Assembly: GCA_002812745.2 (NCBI GenBank)
Contig: NCSJ02000057.1
Location: 102,795-166,794, forward strand
Direction of reading: 5' to 3'
DNA length: 64,000 nucleotides
From: Scytalidium lignicola
Lineage: Eukaryota; Ascomycota; Leotiomycetes
The notes under the pieces are model-generated. The model was not told the origin of the DNA. It did no database searches and worked only from the letters and a program-made list of their open reading frames with translations. Below, piece after piece: positions 25,027 to 34,804 of the stretch (within the stretch, counting starts at the first letter, position 1; every line of letters starts with the position of its first letter). Position numbers and translations under genes: made by a program.

Positions 25027-25574
25027 GGTAGATATCGATAGAGGCAAAGGTTACAAAGTGAAACCCCCAGATCCGAGCTCGGGATTTGTCAGAGCGTGGC
25101 GTTCACGCGCGTGGGCCAATGCGTGCTTTTTATTTGCGGGGGCAGGGTTGTACTTTTCTTGTAATTATCACGGGCTGCATCGATTGGGTATTTTCGAATT
25201 CCCATCTTCCCCCGTATCTCTCTCTTTAAATTAAGGTTACAGCACAAGTACTTTTTTGTGCTCCGGATTTGGGATCTGTGCTTTTTGGTCGATTAGATAG
25301 TGTCTTGTCTTTGCCCTCCGTTGGTTGGTTGGTTAGGTGGGTGGGTGTGGCTTTTTTTTATTCTCATAATTGAAATCGTTTTCTCCTCTTCTTTTCTTTC
25401 TGGATCTTTATTTTCGGCTATCATTTCAAGCATTTCTGTCTTTCGGTTTTTTCTTCATGCTAAACTCTAGCATTGTTGCATAAGTTTCTCAATGAGACTG
25501 CTTTTGCATGAAATAAGACGTCTCGTTCGACCCTCATTTAACACACCGCAAACTCCTCTTCCCTTTGGGAACGG

Positions 25575-25623
25575 TCTATATATATATAGAGCGAAAAACC
25601 CTACCTAAGTTATATATATATTT
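25575..25623 (+). promoter_or_regulatory. TATA-rich core promoter candidate
   Basis: TCTATATATATATAGA (25575-25590, itself palindromic) and a second TATATATATAT tract (25611-25621) lie 75-125 bp upstream of the small secreted-protein ATG, a normal distance for a TATA element plus leader. Confidence 0.45.
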
Positions 25624-25698
25624 ACGAAAATTTCACACATCCAATTAGGGTACGGAATAGATATAGATACTTCTCATAACGAACCTATCTTCTCAAAC

Positions 25699-25995
25699 AT
25701 GCGTCCATCTGCCCTCTCAGCAGCTCTTATGCTCTTCGTCACGCCAGTATTTGCACGTGCCGTTAAAAACCCAACTACTACCATCGCATCTCCACCGCCT
25801 TGGTATACTCTCTCTCCAGCGGAAGCGAGTATGGAAGATATTAAGGATCTCGATGCGTTGTTCCCTGATGATCAGAGACCTATACATACGACTGTCTTGA
25901 TGGCATTGACGAAGGAGACTCCCGGGCTGGTGGCGGGGGCAGTAGCTAACAGGAAAGATACTGAGGGTGATATTAAGAGGGCGGAGTTGAGGTGA
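25699..25995 (+). CDS. small secreted protein candidate (98 aa)
   Basis: A complete frame starts at ATG (context CAAACATGC) with a clear signal peptide: Arg at residue 3, hydrophobic core ALSAALMLFVTPV and a likely cleavage after ARA. The mature part of about 77 residues is polar, with no cysteine and no recognised domain. It contains a WYTLSP motif near the start and ends in a basic/acidic helix-like stretch. Tandem TATA tracts lie 75-125 bp upstream. The stop overlaps a GGTGAGGGTGAG string that could act as a splice donor, so the true C-terminus might be longer. It could be a secreted effector-like or cell-wall protein; that is speculation from size and signal peptide. Confidence 0.6.
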   Translation: MRPSALSAALMLFVTPVFARAVKNPTTTIASPPPWYTLSPAEASMEDIKDLDALFPDDQRPIHTTVLMALTKETPGLVAGAVANRKDTEGDIKRAELR

Positions 25996-28100
25996 GGGTG
26001 AGATGTGTGAGATATCATTAGGAGATTGAGACACCCTTTGTGTGTTTTGGAGGTATACTTGCCGTGGGCTTATATCATTGAAAAGCCTGGACACGAAGAA
26101 ATAGCATGAGGAAGCTTCTTCTCAGGAAAGCACTCTCCTCGGACTGCCGGAGACTGGTGATTAGTCTGGCATGAGAGATGACGTTACCAGGACTGTAGAA
26201 GCTCGGAGCTCTTCAGCACGATTCGTGGATTGAGGGAATGCATTGCCTGGATGGAACTCAAGGAGATGGACAGGTGGAATCAGCTTTTCGGCGTGTGCGA
26301 CGAAAGAGGATGAAAGTGGTAGTCTCGGCCCACAATCCGTTCCTGGACAGACATGACGTTTTCAAACTGTACAGTACAGTATGTGTGAAGGCAGATACAT
26401 GGGTTGAGGTTGCAGATATAATATTGAGCGATGGGGTTCTCGCTGGGATTACACCTCGGATCAAGACGCTTCGATAAAGGATAGCAGTGATGGAGTGATA
26501 GAGTTAATAGACTTACGAGATATGAAAATATACCAGATGAAAGGTCCTTTTTTGCTGACTTTGAATTGAAGCTTCGGATTTACTTGGCGAGCTTGTTTAT
26601 GTTCTCTTCAATTGCCTGAAGGATTCTGGGTGGAGGACAAGTACAAGTACAAGTATCCCGTCAGCAAGATAATGTACTGATGTAGCTCGCATTTCCACAG
26701 CTGTCTTCTTCAGGGCGAAAAAAAGCAAATAAACAAATAAAAGGAAGCAGAATCCACTCCATTCTCCCTCACGATCTTATTGGATTCTTTTCTTTCCTTC
26801 TCGTGCTTATCTTACCAAACAAAAAAAAAATACAAATAGGAACCATCCAATGTATATCCACCCCGAGCCGCCCCCCTCGCACGCTTACTCACCCCTCAGC
26901 GCTCATGCTCCGCTCCCTTATCCGAAGAGAAAGAGAAACACTCGGACCCTCCCACCGCAATTCGTTGCTTGCTGCTGGCTGCTGCCCCTCTCTCTCCTCC
27001 CAAAATTCCCACCCGCCCCATCTCGACATCCACAAAAAACAAACGCACAAATCCGTCTTGAATCCCCTCCCCTTTTTTTTCCTTCCTTTTTTTTTGTTGC
27101 ACGTCGTGAGGCGAAAGTGGGTCTGGTTCTCCTCATGGTTCTCCTCTCTTTGCCCAAGTCCAACTGGCTGCTTTCTCTGCTTTCTGTTCTTTTGTTGCAC
27201 GTCGTATAAAAGTGGGCCAGCCAGACTGAGCCAGATAGCTGTGGTAGAACCGTCAACCCGTCGCCCTTCCCCGCTTTCCCCCCCAGCCTCGGTGGCTTCC
27301 TAGAGCCTCTCGAGAGCTTCTTTGCGGTGGAGAAGAGAGGGTGGAGATGTTGGGCTTCTGGTCATTTGGCTAGTTGGCCTCTTTATTTTACATTCTCTTT
27401 TTTGAAGAGTCTCACGCCATTGGGTTGTGGTTGGAGTTGGACAAGAAATGAGGCTTATCGTCAACATCCGTACTGTGGTAGATCTTCCTGGTGTCTGCGA
27501 GGTGGTGGCAACTCAGACTTGCATTTGTACTGTATGTATGACTAGGACACATGATCTCGACTTTTCTTAATTTAACATTTCCGGCTTTTATCTCTGAGAT
27601 GTTGCTCAGTCATAATTGCCCAAGGCTGTATACATGTTGGCATGTTGGCATCGATGTTCACAGCCTCGTCAAATGTAGGCTTCCTGTACGTAATGATATC
27701 TGGCTTGTTTTACTGGACCACTGTACCACTTGTACCACAAGAGACCCCGAGTGGCCGCGTGGGCTTCACTTGTTTCAATCGATTCCTATTCTAGATCGCA
27801 GGCCGATCTCTTATCAAGCATGAAGATCTGGAGAAAAAAATCCCCCAATCAATCTCGTCACGCGCACTCCTCAGCAGAGCCCCAAAAGCACCAAGACGCA
27901 TCTCACAAGGCTGATGGCTTAAACCAACTTTCATTCTCGAACATATACAAAAAGGTAGCTTGTCTAATGCGTCTAATATTAACTCCAGATTTCAACTCCT
28001 ACAAGTCTATGCCGACTTCTGTGCGCATGCGAACCCGGATTCCAAAAGAGGATCCTCTCTCTCTCAAGTTGCGCGCGACGCCGCCGCCGTCGCCCAATGC
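25996..28100. other. 2.1-kb intergenic, CT/TC-rich
   Basis: Pyrimidine-rich DNA (26880-27310) produces overlapping ORFs in several frames on both strands, a sign of low complexity rather than genes. It also holds ACTGTACAGT (26366-26375). No gene is supported. Confidence 0.5.
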
Positions 28101-28459
28101 TTAAAGCTTCGCCTTCTCTTCTACCGTGCCGATCTTCAGTTTTGTGCTGTACTTCTTCAAGACGCCCTCGTTGTGGTACTTCCAGAATTGCTTCGAGGCA
28201 TCCTTGCCCGCCACCCGCTTGAGGATCTTTGCGCCGCCCGGATGTTCGTCAATGAAGTCTGCGAGACAGAGAGGAAGTTATCAGTCCTTGGAACGGATAG
28301 CTACAGGGGATCATGGAAGCAGGAAGGAAGACACAATATTCGTAGAGTAGTCGACGTACCTGTGACGTTGTATACGTTGTTATCAATGATGATGTAGAGT
28401 CCATCCTTGGAATCCTTGTTGTGAGCCGCAACGTCCGTGACGGTGAAAGTCTTCGACAT
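28101..28459 (-). CDS. small soluble cytochrome b5
   Basis: Two exons, 28459-28360 and 28258-28101, join in phase 1 to give 85 aa. The splice ends are GTACGT and TCTCGCAG. The haem-binding fold is complete: EHPGGAKIL carries the first axial histidine (residue 39), and the second is the His in WKYHNEG (residue 62). An N-terminal TVTDVAAHN segment gives the first strand and helix. There is no transmembrane tail, unlike the microsomal electron donor, so it is probably cytosolic and may pass electrons to an unidentified partner. The gene is too short and split to show up as one ORF. It is divergent from the ceramidase gene 850 bp away. Confidence 0.9.
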
Positions 28460-29309
28460 GGTTTGATGCGCTTCCGAATTGATACGTGTAGAGGGAAGAA
28501 AGACGGGTTAAAAATGTATATTTCACAAGAGAAGGAGGTTTGGGCGAATTGCACAATCTATGAATATATAATACGGGGAAGGAGATGAGGAGATAAAATG
28601 GTCTTTTTTACCCCAGGATTTGTGATCGAAGAATAATACCGACCATTGAGTCTTTGGACCTCGGTTGCTGATTCAGGCCGAAAAGGAAGAGCCGTGATTG
28701 GTCGGTTGCGGTTTCCTTCGAGTAGCCTTGTTCTTCGACGGAACCGGAATTGAAGAAAAGAAACCTTATTCTGTGCGTAAGTATATCACGAGAACGATAT
28801 ATAGAATATCATCTTGAATTCTAGACTTCATGGATCCAACACGTACAACTGTTATCAACATCCTCAGGTCGACCTACTGTACTATCTACACCCCGGTTGC
28901 TTCGTATAACATGTATGCAACAAGGGGGGCTAGTTCGTATTGAGCTGACCAGCAACCACAGAAAACCTTAATAACTCATGCGGTCAGAGATCTGTACCTC
29001 CGTACNTTTTTAATTTTTTTTCCCTTCATGACATTTATATACTGTTATAGTATGGATATCAGCAGTTTGATGATTATACGTACTTCTCAATTGGTCTGAA
29101 AAATCAAACGAAACTTCATTTCCTTCTGTAAAGAAGAAGGTGGCCTCCGAAGTATCCGATTTTAGGCAACCCAGCAAGAAGTGGTTTTCTATTTGAGCGA
29201 TTGTTCCTTTTTGAGGCATCATCTGCAACATAGCACAGTAGTAGCAGGAAGCCACCACTCATTTCACTCTGAGCCGAGAACCTTTTTGGTTGGTTGGTTT
29301 TCATCAATC
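28460..29309. other. divergent promoter region
   Basis: Spacer between the cytochrome b5 and alkaline ceramidase starts. It has an N before a T-run (29006). An open frame running into the ceramidase ATG from 29181 has no upstream ATG and looks like leader. Confidence 0.5.
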
Positions 29310-30793
29310 ATGGCTGGACTATCGTGGCCGTACCGGCAACATCCTCATCCTTCGTACTGGGGAGAGACGAATGCCGAATACAAGTAATGAATTTTCGAGT
29401 TATCCTTTTTTTCATAATTTCAAGTTTTGCTAATATGTACTTGATGCTCAGCTTTTGTGAAGAGGTATGAATCTTAGGAGGGAATGATTGACGGCGAGGA
29501 CTTTCTGGCTTAAGACGAGCGAGTACTGATGTTTTAAAATATAGGATTTTATTGTTACGAAGTATATTGGTGAGGTGGTGAACACATTCACAAATATTGT
29601 ATATTGTAAGTCGAGTTTTTTTTAACAAAATTGGTGACTTTCCAAATTGTTGTTCTTCAGAGGTTCAGGCTCATGGCTCACCTTTTTTTTTTTTTGCATC
29701 AAGAGAAGAGACATCCATGTATTTGCTCATACGTACTCTAGGCTACTATGCATACCGCGGGATGAAAAGAAATAGTAATCGCCCTGATGCTTTTATCCGG
29801 AATCTGCCTTACGCAGGCCTTGCTTTTGTCGGCTTTGGGTCAATAATATACCATGCTACTCTCAAGTATTATACTCAATGGTGTAAGTTTCCCTCTTCAT
29901 TCCTCTTTATCACAAGCCCCCAAAAATTATACAACCATTGGATATTTACATCTCTGCATCAAGTTTGAAAAAGTACTTTTGAGATTCAACTGACTTATTA
30001 CAAGTTGATGATCTCTCCATGCTCGTCGCCACAGGATTAGTCATGCACCGTGTCTATACGTATGATAAATCACTCAAGTACACTATGGTTTATGGTTTAG
30101 TCCTCTCCTCTATTATCTCCGCATTCATTGCTTGGCATTGCATAATGAACGAGACTACTGGGCATTCAATATTCTTCGGTGGGTTTAACCCTTCTCTCCT
30201 GAGTTGCGTAGGGGAAAAGCCATTGCTAAAACTGTTTCCTACTAGCTGTAATGATGATTACAGTGAGTCGAAAAACTAGACGTTTGATGAATGAAAAAAT
30301 AAAGGATCGTAAAATGCTTGGCCAATTGAAAGAGATGGCTGGGTGGGGAACTGGTAAGCCCTATCTCGTCTGGTTTTTTAGAGACTGTTCGAGGCTCCTG
30401 ATGTCTAATGACAACTGTAAACAGTCATATTCGTAGCGGGATTCGCCATCTGGCTTGTAGACATCGGATACTGCGCTAAATTGACTAGTGCAAAGCGTGC
30501 CATTGGAATGCCATGGTCCTTTATACTGGAATTCCACGGCTGGTGGCATATACTGACTGGCGTTGGTGTATATGTCCGTAAGTTATCCCTCATAATTCTT
30601 GGCTTACATTTTCTAGAAGGCTACTTCTTAGTAATACCATACCTAATCTAACAATTATTTAACAGTCATTGCCGTGGTCGAATATGTAACTTCTGAAGAG
30701 GTTGGGCAACCTCTTGGGAGCAATTTTGCTTGGCCAGTGGGCTGGATTATCAGTGACTCTAGCAAAGAACCTAATGGAAAGAAACGGTCGTAA
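29310..30793 (+). CDS. alkaline (phyto)ceramidase, ER membrane
   Basis: Eight exons join in frame: 29310-29383, 29452-29464, 29545-29605, 29742-29882, 30005-30178, 30246-30353, 30425-30577 and 30666-30793, giving 283 aa. Exon 2 is only 13 nt, coding (N)FCEE. The start is typical of the family, with WGETNAEYNFCEEDF and YIGEVVNTFTN. The active-site residues of the CREST/alkaline ceramidase family are present: His87 in IIYHATL, Asp98-Asp99 after TQW, and His228/His232 in HGWWH. About seven membrane segments are visible. Yeast relatives Ypc1/Ydc1 hydrolyse (phyto)ceramide to sphingoid base and fatty acid in the ER. The exon 3/4 join (giving CYYAYRGMK) is the least certain. Confidence 0.92.
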
Positions 30794-31951
30794 AACATAT
30801 GAGGTTGATATATTGCAATAAACTTAGAGCGGTGTGTTTTAGGATATCTACATGCTTCTTTAGAGAAGTTAATTTGTGCAAAATAATACAGGGACATGTC
30901 TTACTCTAGAGGATAATTTGTAACTTAATGATGGGATACTTGCCTATATGAAAATGACTCGGAAATTGCTCAATATCTCATCTTACTTTAAATACAGAGC
31001 AGGACCCCCTCTGAAAACTTCACGTAATACATGAAATGTATGTTTTATACGTCTACAAAGTCAAGTTGGGCTTTTCTTCACAACTATCAGCAAGTAAATA
31101 AAGAGTTATTATATTCTCTGTCTCTAGTACATAGCACCCGGAGAGAGCCAAATCTGTACCAAGTCCAACCCCTCTGATCCTGACTTGTACGATATCCAAA
31201 GGTTCCGTATGTGCTTGACATCGGCATTCCCATCCAAATTCCAAATTTCAAATCTCACAAACTTTCTCAAAACTTGTACCCATTTATATCGAGCATAGCC
31301 CTACCAAGCCCTAACTTGCTCCATAACTACTCCAATAGATAAACAGTCTCAACAACACGTTATATACATTGCAAAAAAAAAACCCCCAACATCCAGATAG
31401 CCCAAACCCGGAACGCCTCGCTTCAATTTGACTGCTCCGCCGGTGGTAGGTGTGCACAAAATAAACCAAAAAACACACCATAGAACCATGAACCCGAGCA
31501 CAGAGATATAATATATATAAAAGAGGGGACTTAGATGTGACAGAACAGATTGGGGCGAGAGGATAGATAGTTGTATAAATAATGCATAGATAGGAGTTGT
31601 TATCCCGGGCCGATCTTGTCGCCAAAAACAGCATGGAGAAAATGGCCGGAGAAAGAAGATCTCAGATAAAGTAGAGATGTTTCGCGTACAAATATAATCT
31701 CAAGATTGGCAAGTCTGGTGGAGTTGTAATAAATGATATATATATATATCGAGTGGTGTTTTTTTTCGCAGGTCGTGGTACAGCTATCGTTGAGATTCTT
31801 TTTGTTGTAGTATCATGCATTTTCTTTGTTGCTGTAGAATAAGCCATAGAAACTTTTCGTCAAGTTTTTTCGAGAGATCTTTTGTTTTTCAATCCATTTC
31901 CCTCAACGTCCTCATCGATATGAATTCAAATTCCAGGGTGTCCCTTTTCTT
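30794..31951. other. convergent intergenic
   Basis: AT-rich DNA between convergent gene ends, with TATATA stretches (31508, 31740) and poly-A/T runs. No gene is seen. Confidence 0.5.
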
Positions 31952-34804
31952 CTAAATTATTCGTTCTCTCAGAGCTAAACTATCGCGATGTTCTTCTGTA
32001 ATAGGGTATTCAGAAGGTTGACTGCTAGACTCACTTCCCGCATCGCTCTCGACTTCATCTTCATAAACCTTGATCGGTTCTTGTTTATGGGGTACGAATT
32101 GACGCGCCATATCGTTTCGAGAGTCCACTTTCATATTTCCCCATTCACTATCAGGCTGATGTCCTTGGTCATCCACGAAGGCAGCATCATCATCAGAACC
32201 ATAATAATCATAATCGTGATCTTGATCATCGTCATCCTTGCCATCATCTACGTCCTGGTCAAGGTTGAAATCGTCCGTCGTGCTGCCTTGGTCCTCATCG
32301 ATGTCTCCAAGATGAGACTCTCCAGCTCCACTTCTAGGCCGAGAAGCATCTATATATGGAGCATTACTATGTGGTGTGGCATACGCAAAAGGAGTAGTAC
32401 CCCGTTTGCGGTCCATGTCATCTCCAAAGTAAGGGCTAGGGCTAGGCGGACCGATGCTCCAGCGCGGTGTGTCATCCAGACGACTGGGAGAGCGGGAGAG
32501 GCGACGACGTTTCAAGTTGGAGGAAGATGCAGTAGCTGGCGTGGGTTCTGGTTCGTGCTCGAAAGAGGCGATACGTCGCTTGTTTATGAGAGGGGAAGTT
32601 TTTATATGAAGTGACGGTAGAGAGATGGTTCGTTTGTGGATTTGTCCAAAAGGTTGCCGTTCTTTAAGCGGAGGGAGGGCTCTAAGTGCTAAAGCAGCGG
32701 TTGATGTTGGCGTCGTGGAAAGACTGCGAGAGGCAGGCGCTGAGGAGAAGTGGTCTGATGGGGATGCTGGATGAACAATACCGTCTTCGATCGCCCCGGC
32801 CTTCATAGATAGGTGGAGTGATGAAAAGGAAGATGTCTCACTCAAAGGAACATCAAGACGCTCATCATACTCCCAGCATGGCTCTTGAGCATCCGCCTCT
32901 GGGGTGTGGTTGATGTTCGCTTCACCATCTGGGTAGACACGAGGAAGCTCACGGAGCTTCTGCCAGGTCCATTCAGTAGCTGCACTGCCAAGATGCTGGA
33001 TATAACTGTCACGATGAGTCACATAAAGGCGCCTAGTTCCGCTGGTTCGCATGGCCACACTTGATGCTAGGAACGGCACCGTCCAAAGAGCAGGGGTCAC
33101 CATCTCAGAAGGATCTAGAAATCGGAGGCGCGAATCCTTGTGGACCTTCCGTAGAGGTACCCATGACGCTTGAAGTCCAAGATATCCGCTAAGGGAATCA
33201 GGTATAGGGGGAGTCACGTGTTTCCCCGATGACTGTCCATTAACAATAGTTAGGAGGTCCCCAAATGCGGATAACATGGCAGCTTGGACATCTCTTGCAT
33301 CCGGACCTCTGATCTGGATACACTTAACCAGACCTCTGCTGCGTAATCTTTCATCCACCTTGCTTCGCCAGCCACATGCTCTAGGCATTAGCCATGTGTT
33401 GCATTGATCACCACCAGTCGTTGAAGCATCTTCCCAGGTTATACTCTCATTCAAAGCAGTGAGACGTGCTTGAGCTGCAGCAAGGGAGTTTTGTTGAGAT
33501 TGCGTCCATCCATCTGGGGTGCCACTATTAGGCCTTGACGGCGGTTTGTTAGGATGGTCAGGTGACCAGATGCCCATTAGATGTGAGCCGAAAGGGAGGA
33601 AGACAACCTCCACCTCCCAAGGTCGTGTGTATGATGGCTGGGCTGCTGCCTGAAGGTCTTGTATCTCTGCTTCAAGAGCCTCGATCCGAGATGAGAAATC
33701 CATACGATCGATGGCCGAGAGCATCATTGCTGAGGATGTGACAGTCACACCAGAGTTGAAAGAACCGTCTGTCCTGCTGCTGATACTGTTGTGATCATTC
33801 ATAGCAGCAGTATTTGACCTTTCTATCTCTTCTAGCTTACTCTCAAGTTCAACAATATGTGCATCCATTTGATCAATCTTCTCTTGCAGGTCATCTATGC
33901 CTGCGTTCGAGAATGAGGCGTTCTCCAGCAGGTCCAGTCTCTGTTCATGGTTTTGCACCTGATTGGGGTAGGCTGAGACGTGACTGATAATTTTGTCCAA
34001 TCGAGCAATCAGTTGACCTTCACTGTGAGAATCTTGGCTCCCAACAGCTGCTCCGTCCTGTACAGTATCAGAGCTTGGTAGGTGGTTCAGTCTAACTGGG
34101 GTCGTGGGAAGTACGGGAGTCGCAATATCTGTAAGGCTTTGTAAATATGCATGACCTGCTGAGTCCTCATATGCCTGTATCGCCCTTTCATTCTGCGTCA
34201 TTGCTTCCACGTCCATCGCGGGAGACGGTTGACCAGCAGCACCAGGCCTTGGTATATGACTTAACGTCTGCAGTCCAACTCCTGCAAATGGACGACTATA
34301 TCTAACCTGACTCGCCGTTCCTTCGGATCCGATATCTGACGGAAGCAAGCATTGTGAAGGAATAGGCGGCAGACTCCCGAGACTCGAACCGTGCTTCGCA
34401 AAGCTCCTCCAGTTGTAGGTGTCCGGAATGTTGCAGTCTTGATTGTCGAGTTCAGCAGCAGCCTCTACCGCCTGTATTGCCTGATTGCTAGATGAGGGTG
34501 ATATACCTTCCATAGCATTGCCGTCCTGTCCTTCAACAGGACCGATATCATGAAAGCAGGCATGGTGCTCACACATACACCATCCGGGCTTGGAAAGCCC
34601 ATTGTCATTGTGGAACCCCGATTCCCCTAGCCTTCGATCCCAAAATCTACGACAGCCACATCTTGTGCCGCCACCACCGAGGTTCGTGAAGTTGCAGGCA
34701 CCAGTTGGCAGCCTAAGTCTCTCGTCCCCAAGCCCGCTGTATGCGTTCGAGTTCGGAGTGGACTTTGATGCTTGAGATAGAAGACGAGGCTGCTGTGTAG
34801 CCAT
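31952..34804 (-). CDS. uncharacterised 950-aa protein with N-terminal Cys/His cluster and coiled coil
   Basis: A single long exon. The first ATG in the frame is at 34804 (MATQQ); the longer frame starts at GTG. A dense Cys/His cluster occurs at residues 37-85 (C37, C49, C51, C76, C78, H80, H81, C83, H85), with the motif WCMCEHHACFHD, looking like a metal-binding fold. A coiled coil lies around 260-330. A conserved-looking globular block from about 395 to 600 contains PWEVEVVFLPFG and RACGWRSKVDERLRSRGLV. Then come Ser/Pro-rich nuclear-type sequence with basic KRRRLSRS and a strongly acidic Asp-rich tail. The features suggest a nuclear, possibly chromatin- or transcription-linked protein, but I recognise no named family. 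Antisense ORFs inside it are shadows. Confidence 0.85.
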   Translation of the reverse strand: MATQQPRLLSQASKSTPNSNAYSGLGDERLRLPTGACNFTNLGGGGTRCGCRRFWDRRLGESGFHNDNGLSKPGWCMCEHHACFHDIGPVEGQDGNAMEGISPSSSNQAIQAVEAAAELDNQDCNIPDTYNWRSFAKHGSSLGSLPPIPSQCLLPSDIGSEGTASQVRYSRPFAGVGLQTLSHIPRPGAAGQPSPAMDVEAMTQNERAIQAYEDSAGHAYLQSLTDIATPVLPTTPVRLNHLPSSDTVQDGAAVGSQDSHSEGQLIARLDKIISHVSAYPNQVQNHEQRLDLLENASFSNAGIDDLQEKIDQMDAHIVELESKLEEIERSNTAAMNDHNSISSRTDGSFNSGVTVTSSAMMLSAIDRMDFSSRIEALEAEIQDLQAAAQPSYTRPWEVEVVFLPFGSHLMGIWSPDHPNKPPSRPNSGTPDGWTQSQQNSLAAAQARLTALNESITWEDASTTGGDQCNTWLMPRACGWRSKVDERLRSRGLVKCIQIRGPDARDVQAAMLSAFGDLLTIVNGQSSGKHVTPPIPDSLSGYLGLQASWVPLRKVHKDSRLRFLDPSEMVTPALWTVPFLASSVAMRTSGTRRLYVTHRDSYIQHLGSAATEWTWQKLRELPRVYPDGEANINHTPEADAQEPCWEYDERLDVPLSETSSFSSLHLSMKAGAIEDGIVHPASPSDHFSSAPASRSLSTTPTSTAALALRALPPLKERQPFGQIHKRTISLPSLHIKTSPLINKRRIASFEHEPEPTPATASSSNLKRRRLSRSPSRLDDTPRWSIGPPSPSPYFGDDMDRKRGTTPFAYATPHSNAPYIDASRPRSGAGESHLGDIDEDQGSTTDDFNLDQDVDDGKDDDDQDHDYDYYGSDDDAAFVDDQGHQPDSEWGNMKVDSRNDMARQFVPHKQEPIKVYEDEVESDAGSESSSQPSEYPITEEHRDSLALRERII

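Larger units (their letters stand above)
24108..25698. other. intergenic
   Basis: AT-rich DNA with the ACAGTACTGT palindrome at 25017-25026 and TATA-like tracts near 25580 and 25611. Only random short ORFs are seen. Confidence 0.5.

Noticed and set aside
26803..27303. 166-codon plus-strand ORF and overlapping minus-strand ORFs
   Set aside because: Several frames are open on both strands because the DNA is pyrimidine-rich. This reflects composition, not coding.
31988..32614. 208-codon plus-strand ORF antisense to the 950-aa gene
   Set aside because: It lies fully inside a longer coding exon, has low-complexity Ile/Val/Arg content mirroring the acidic tail codons, and shows no domain.
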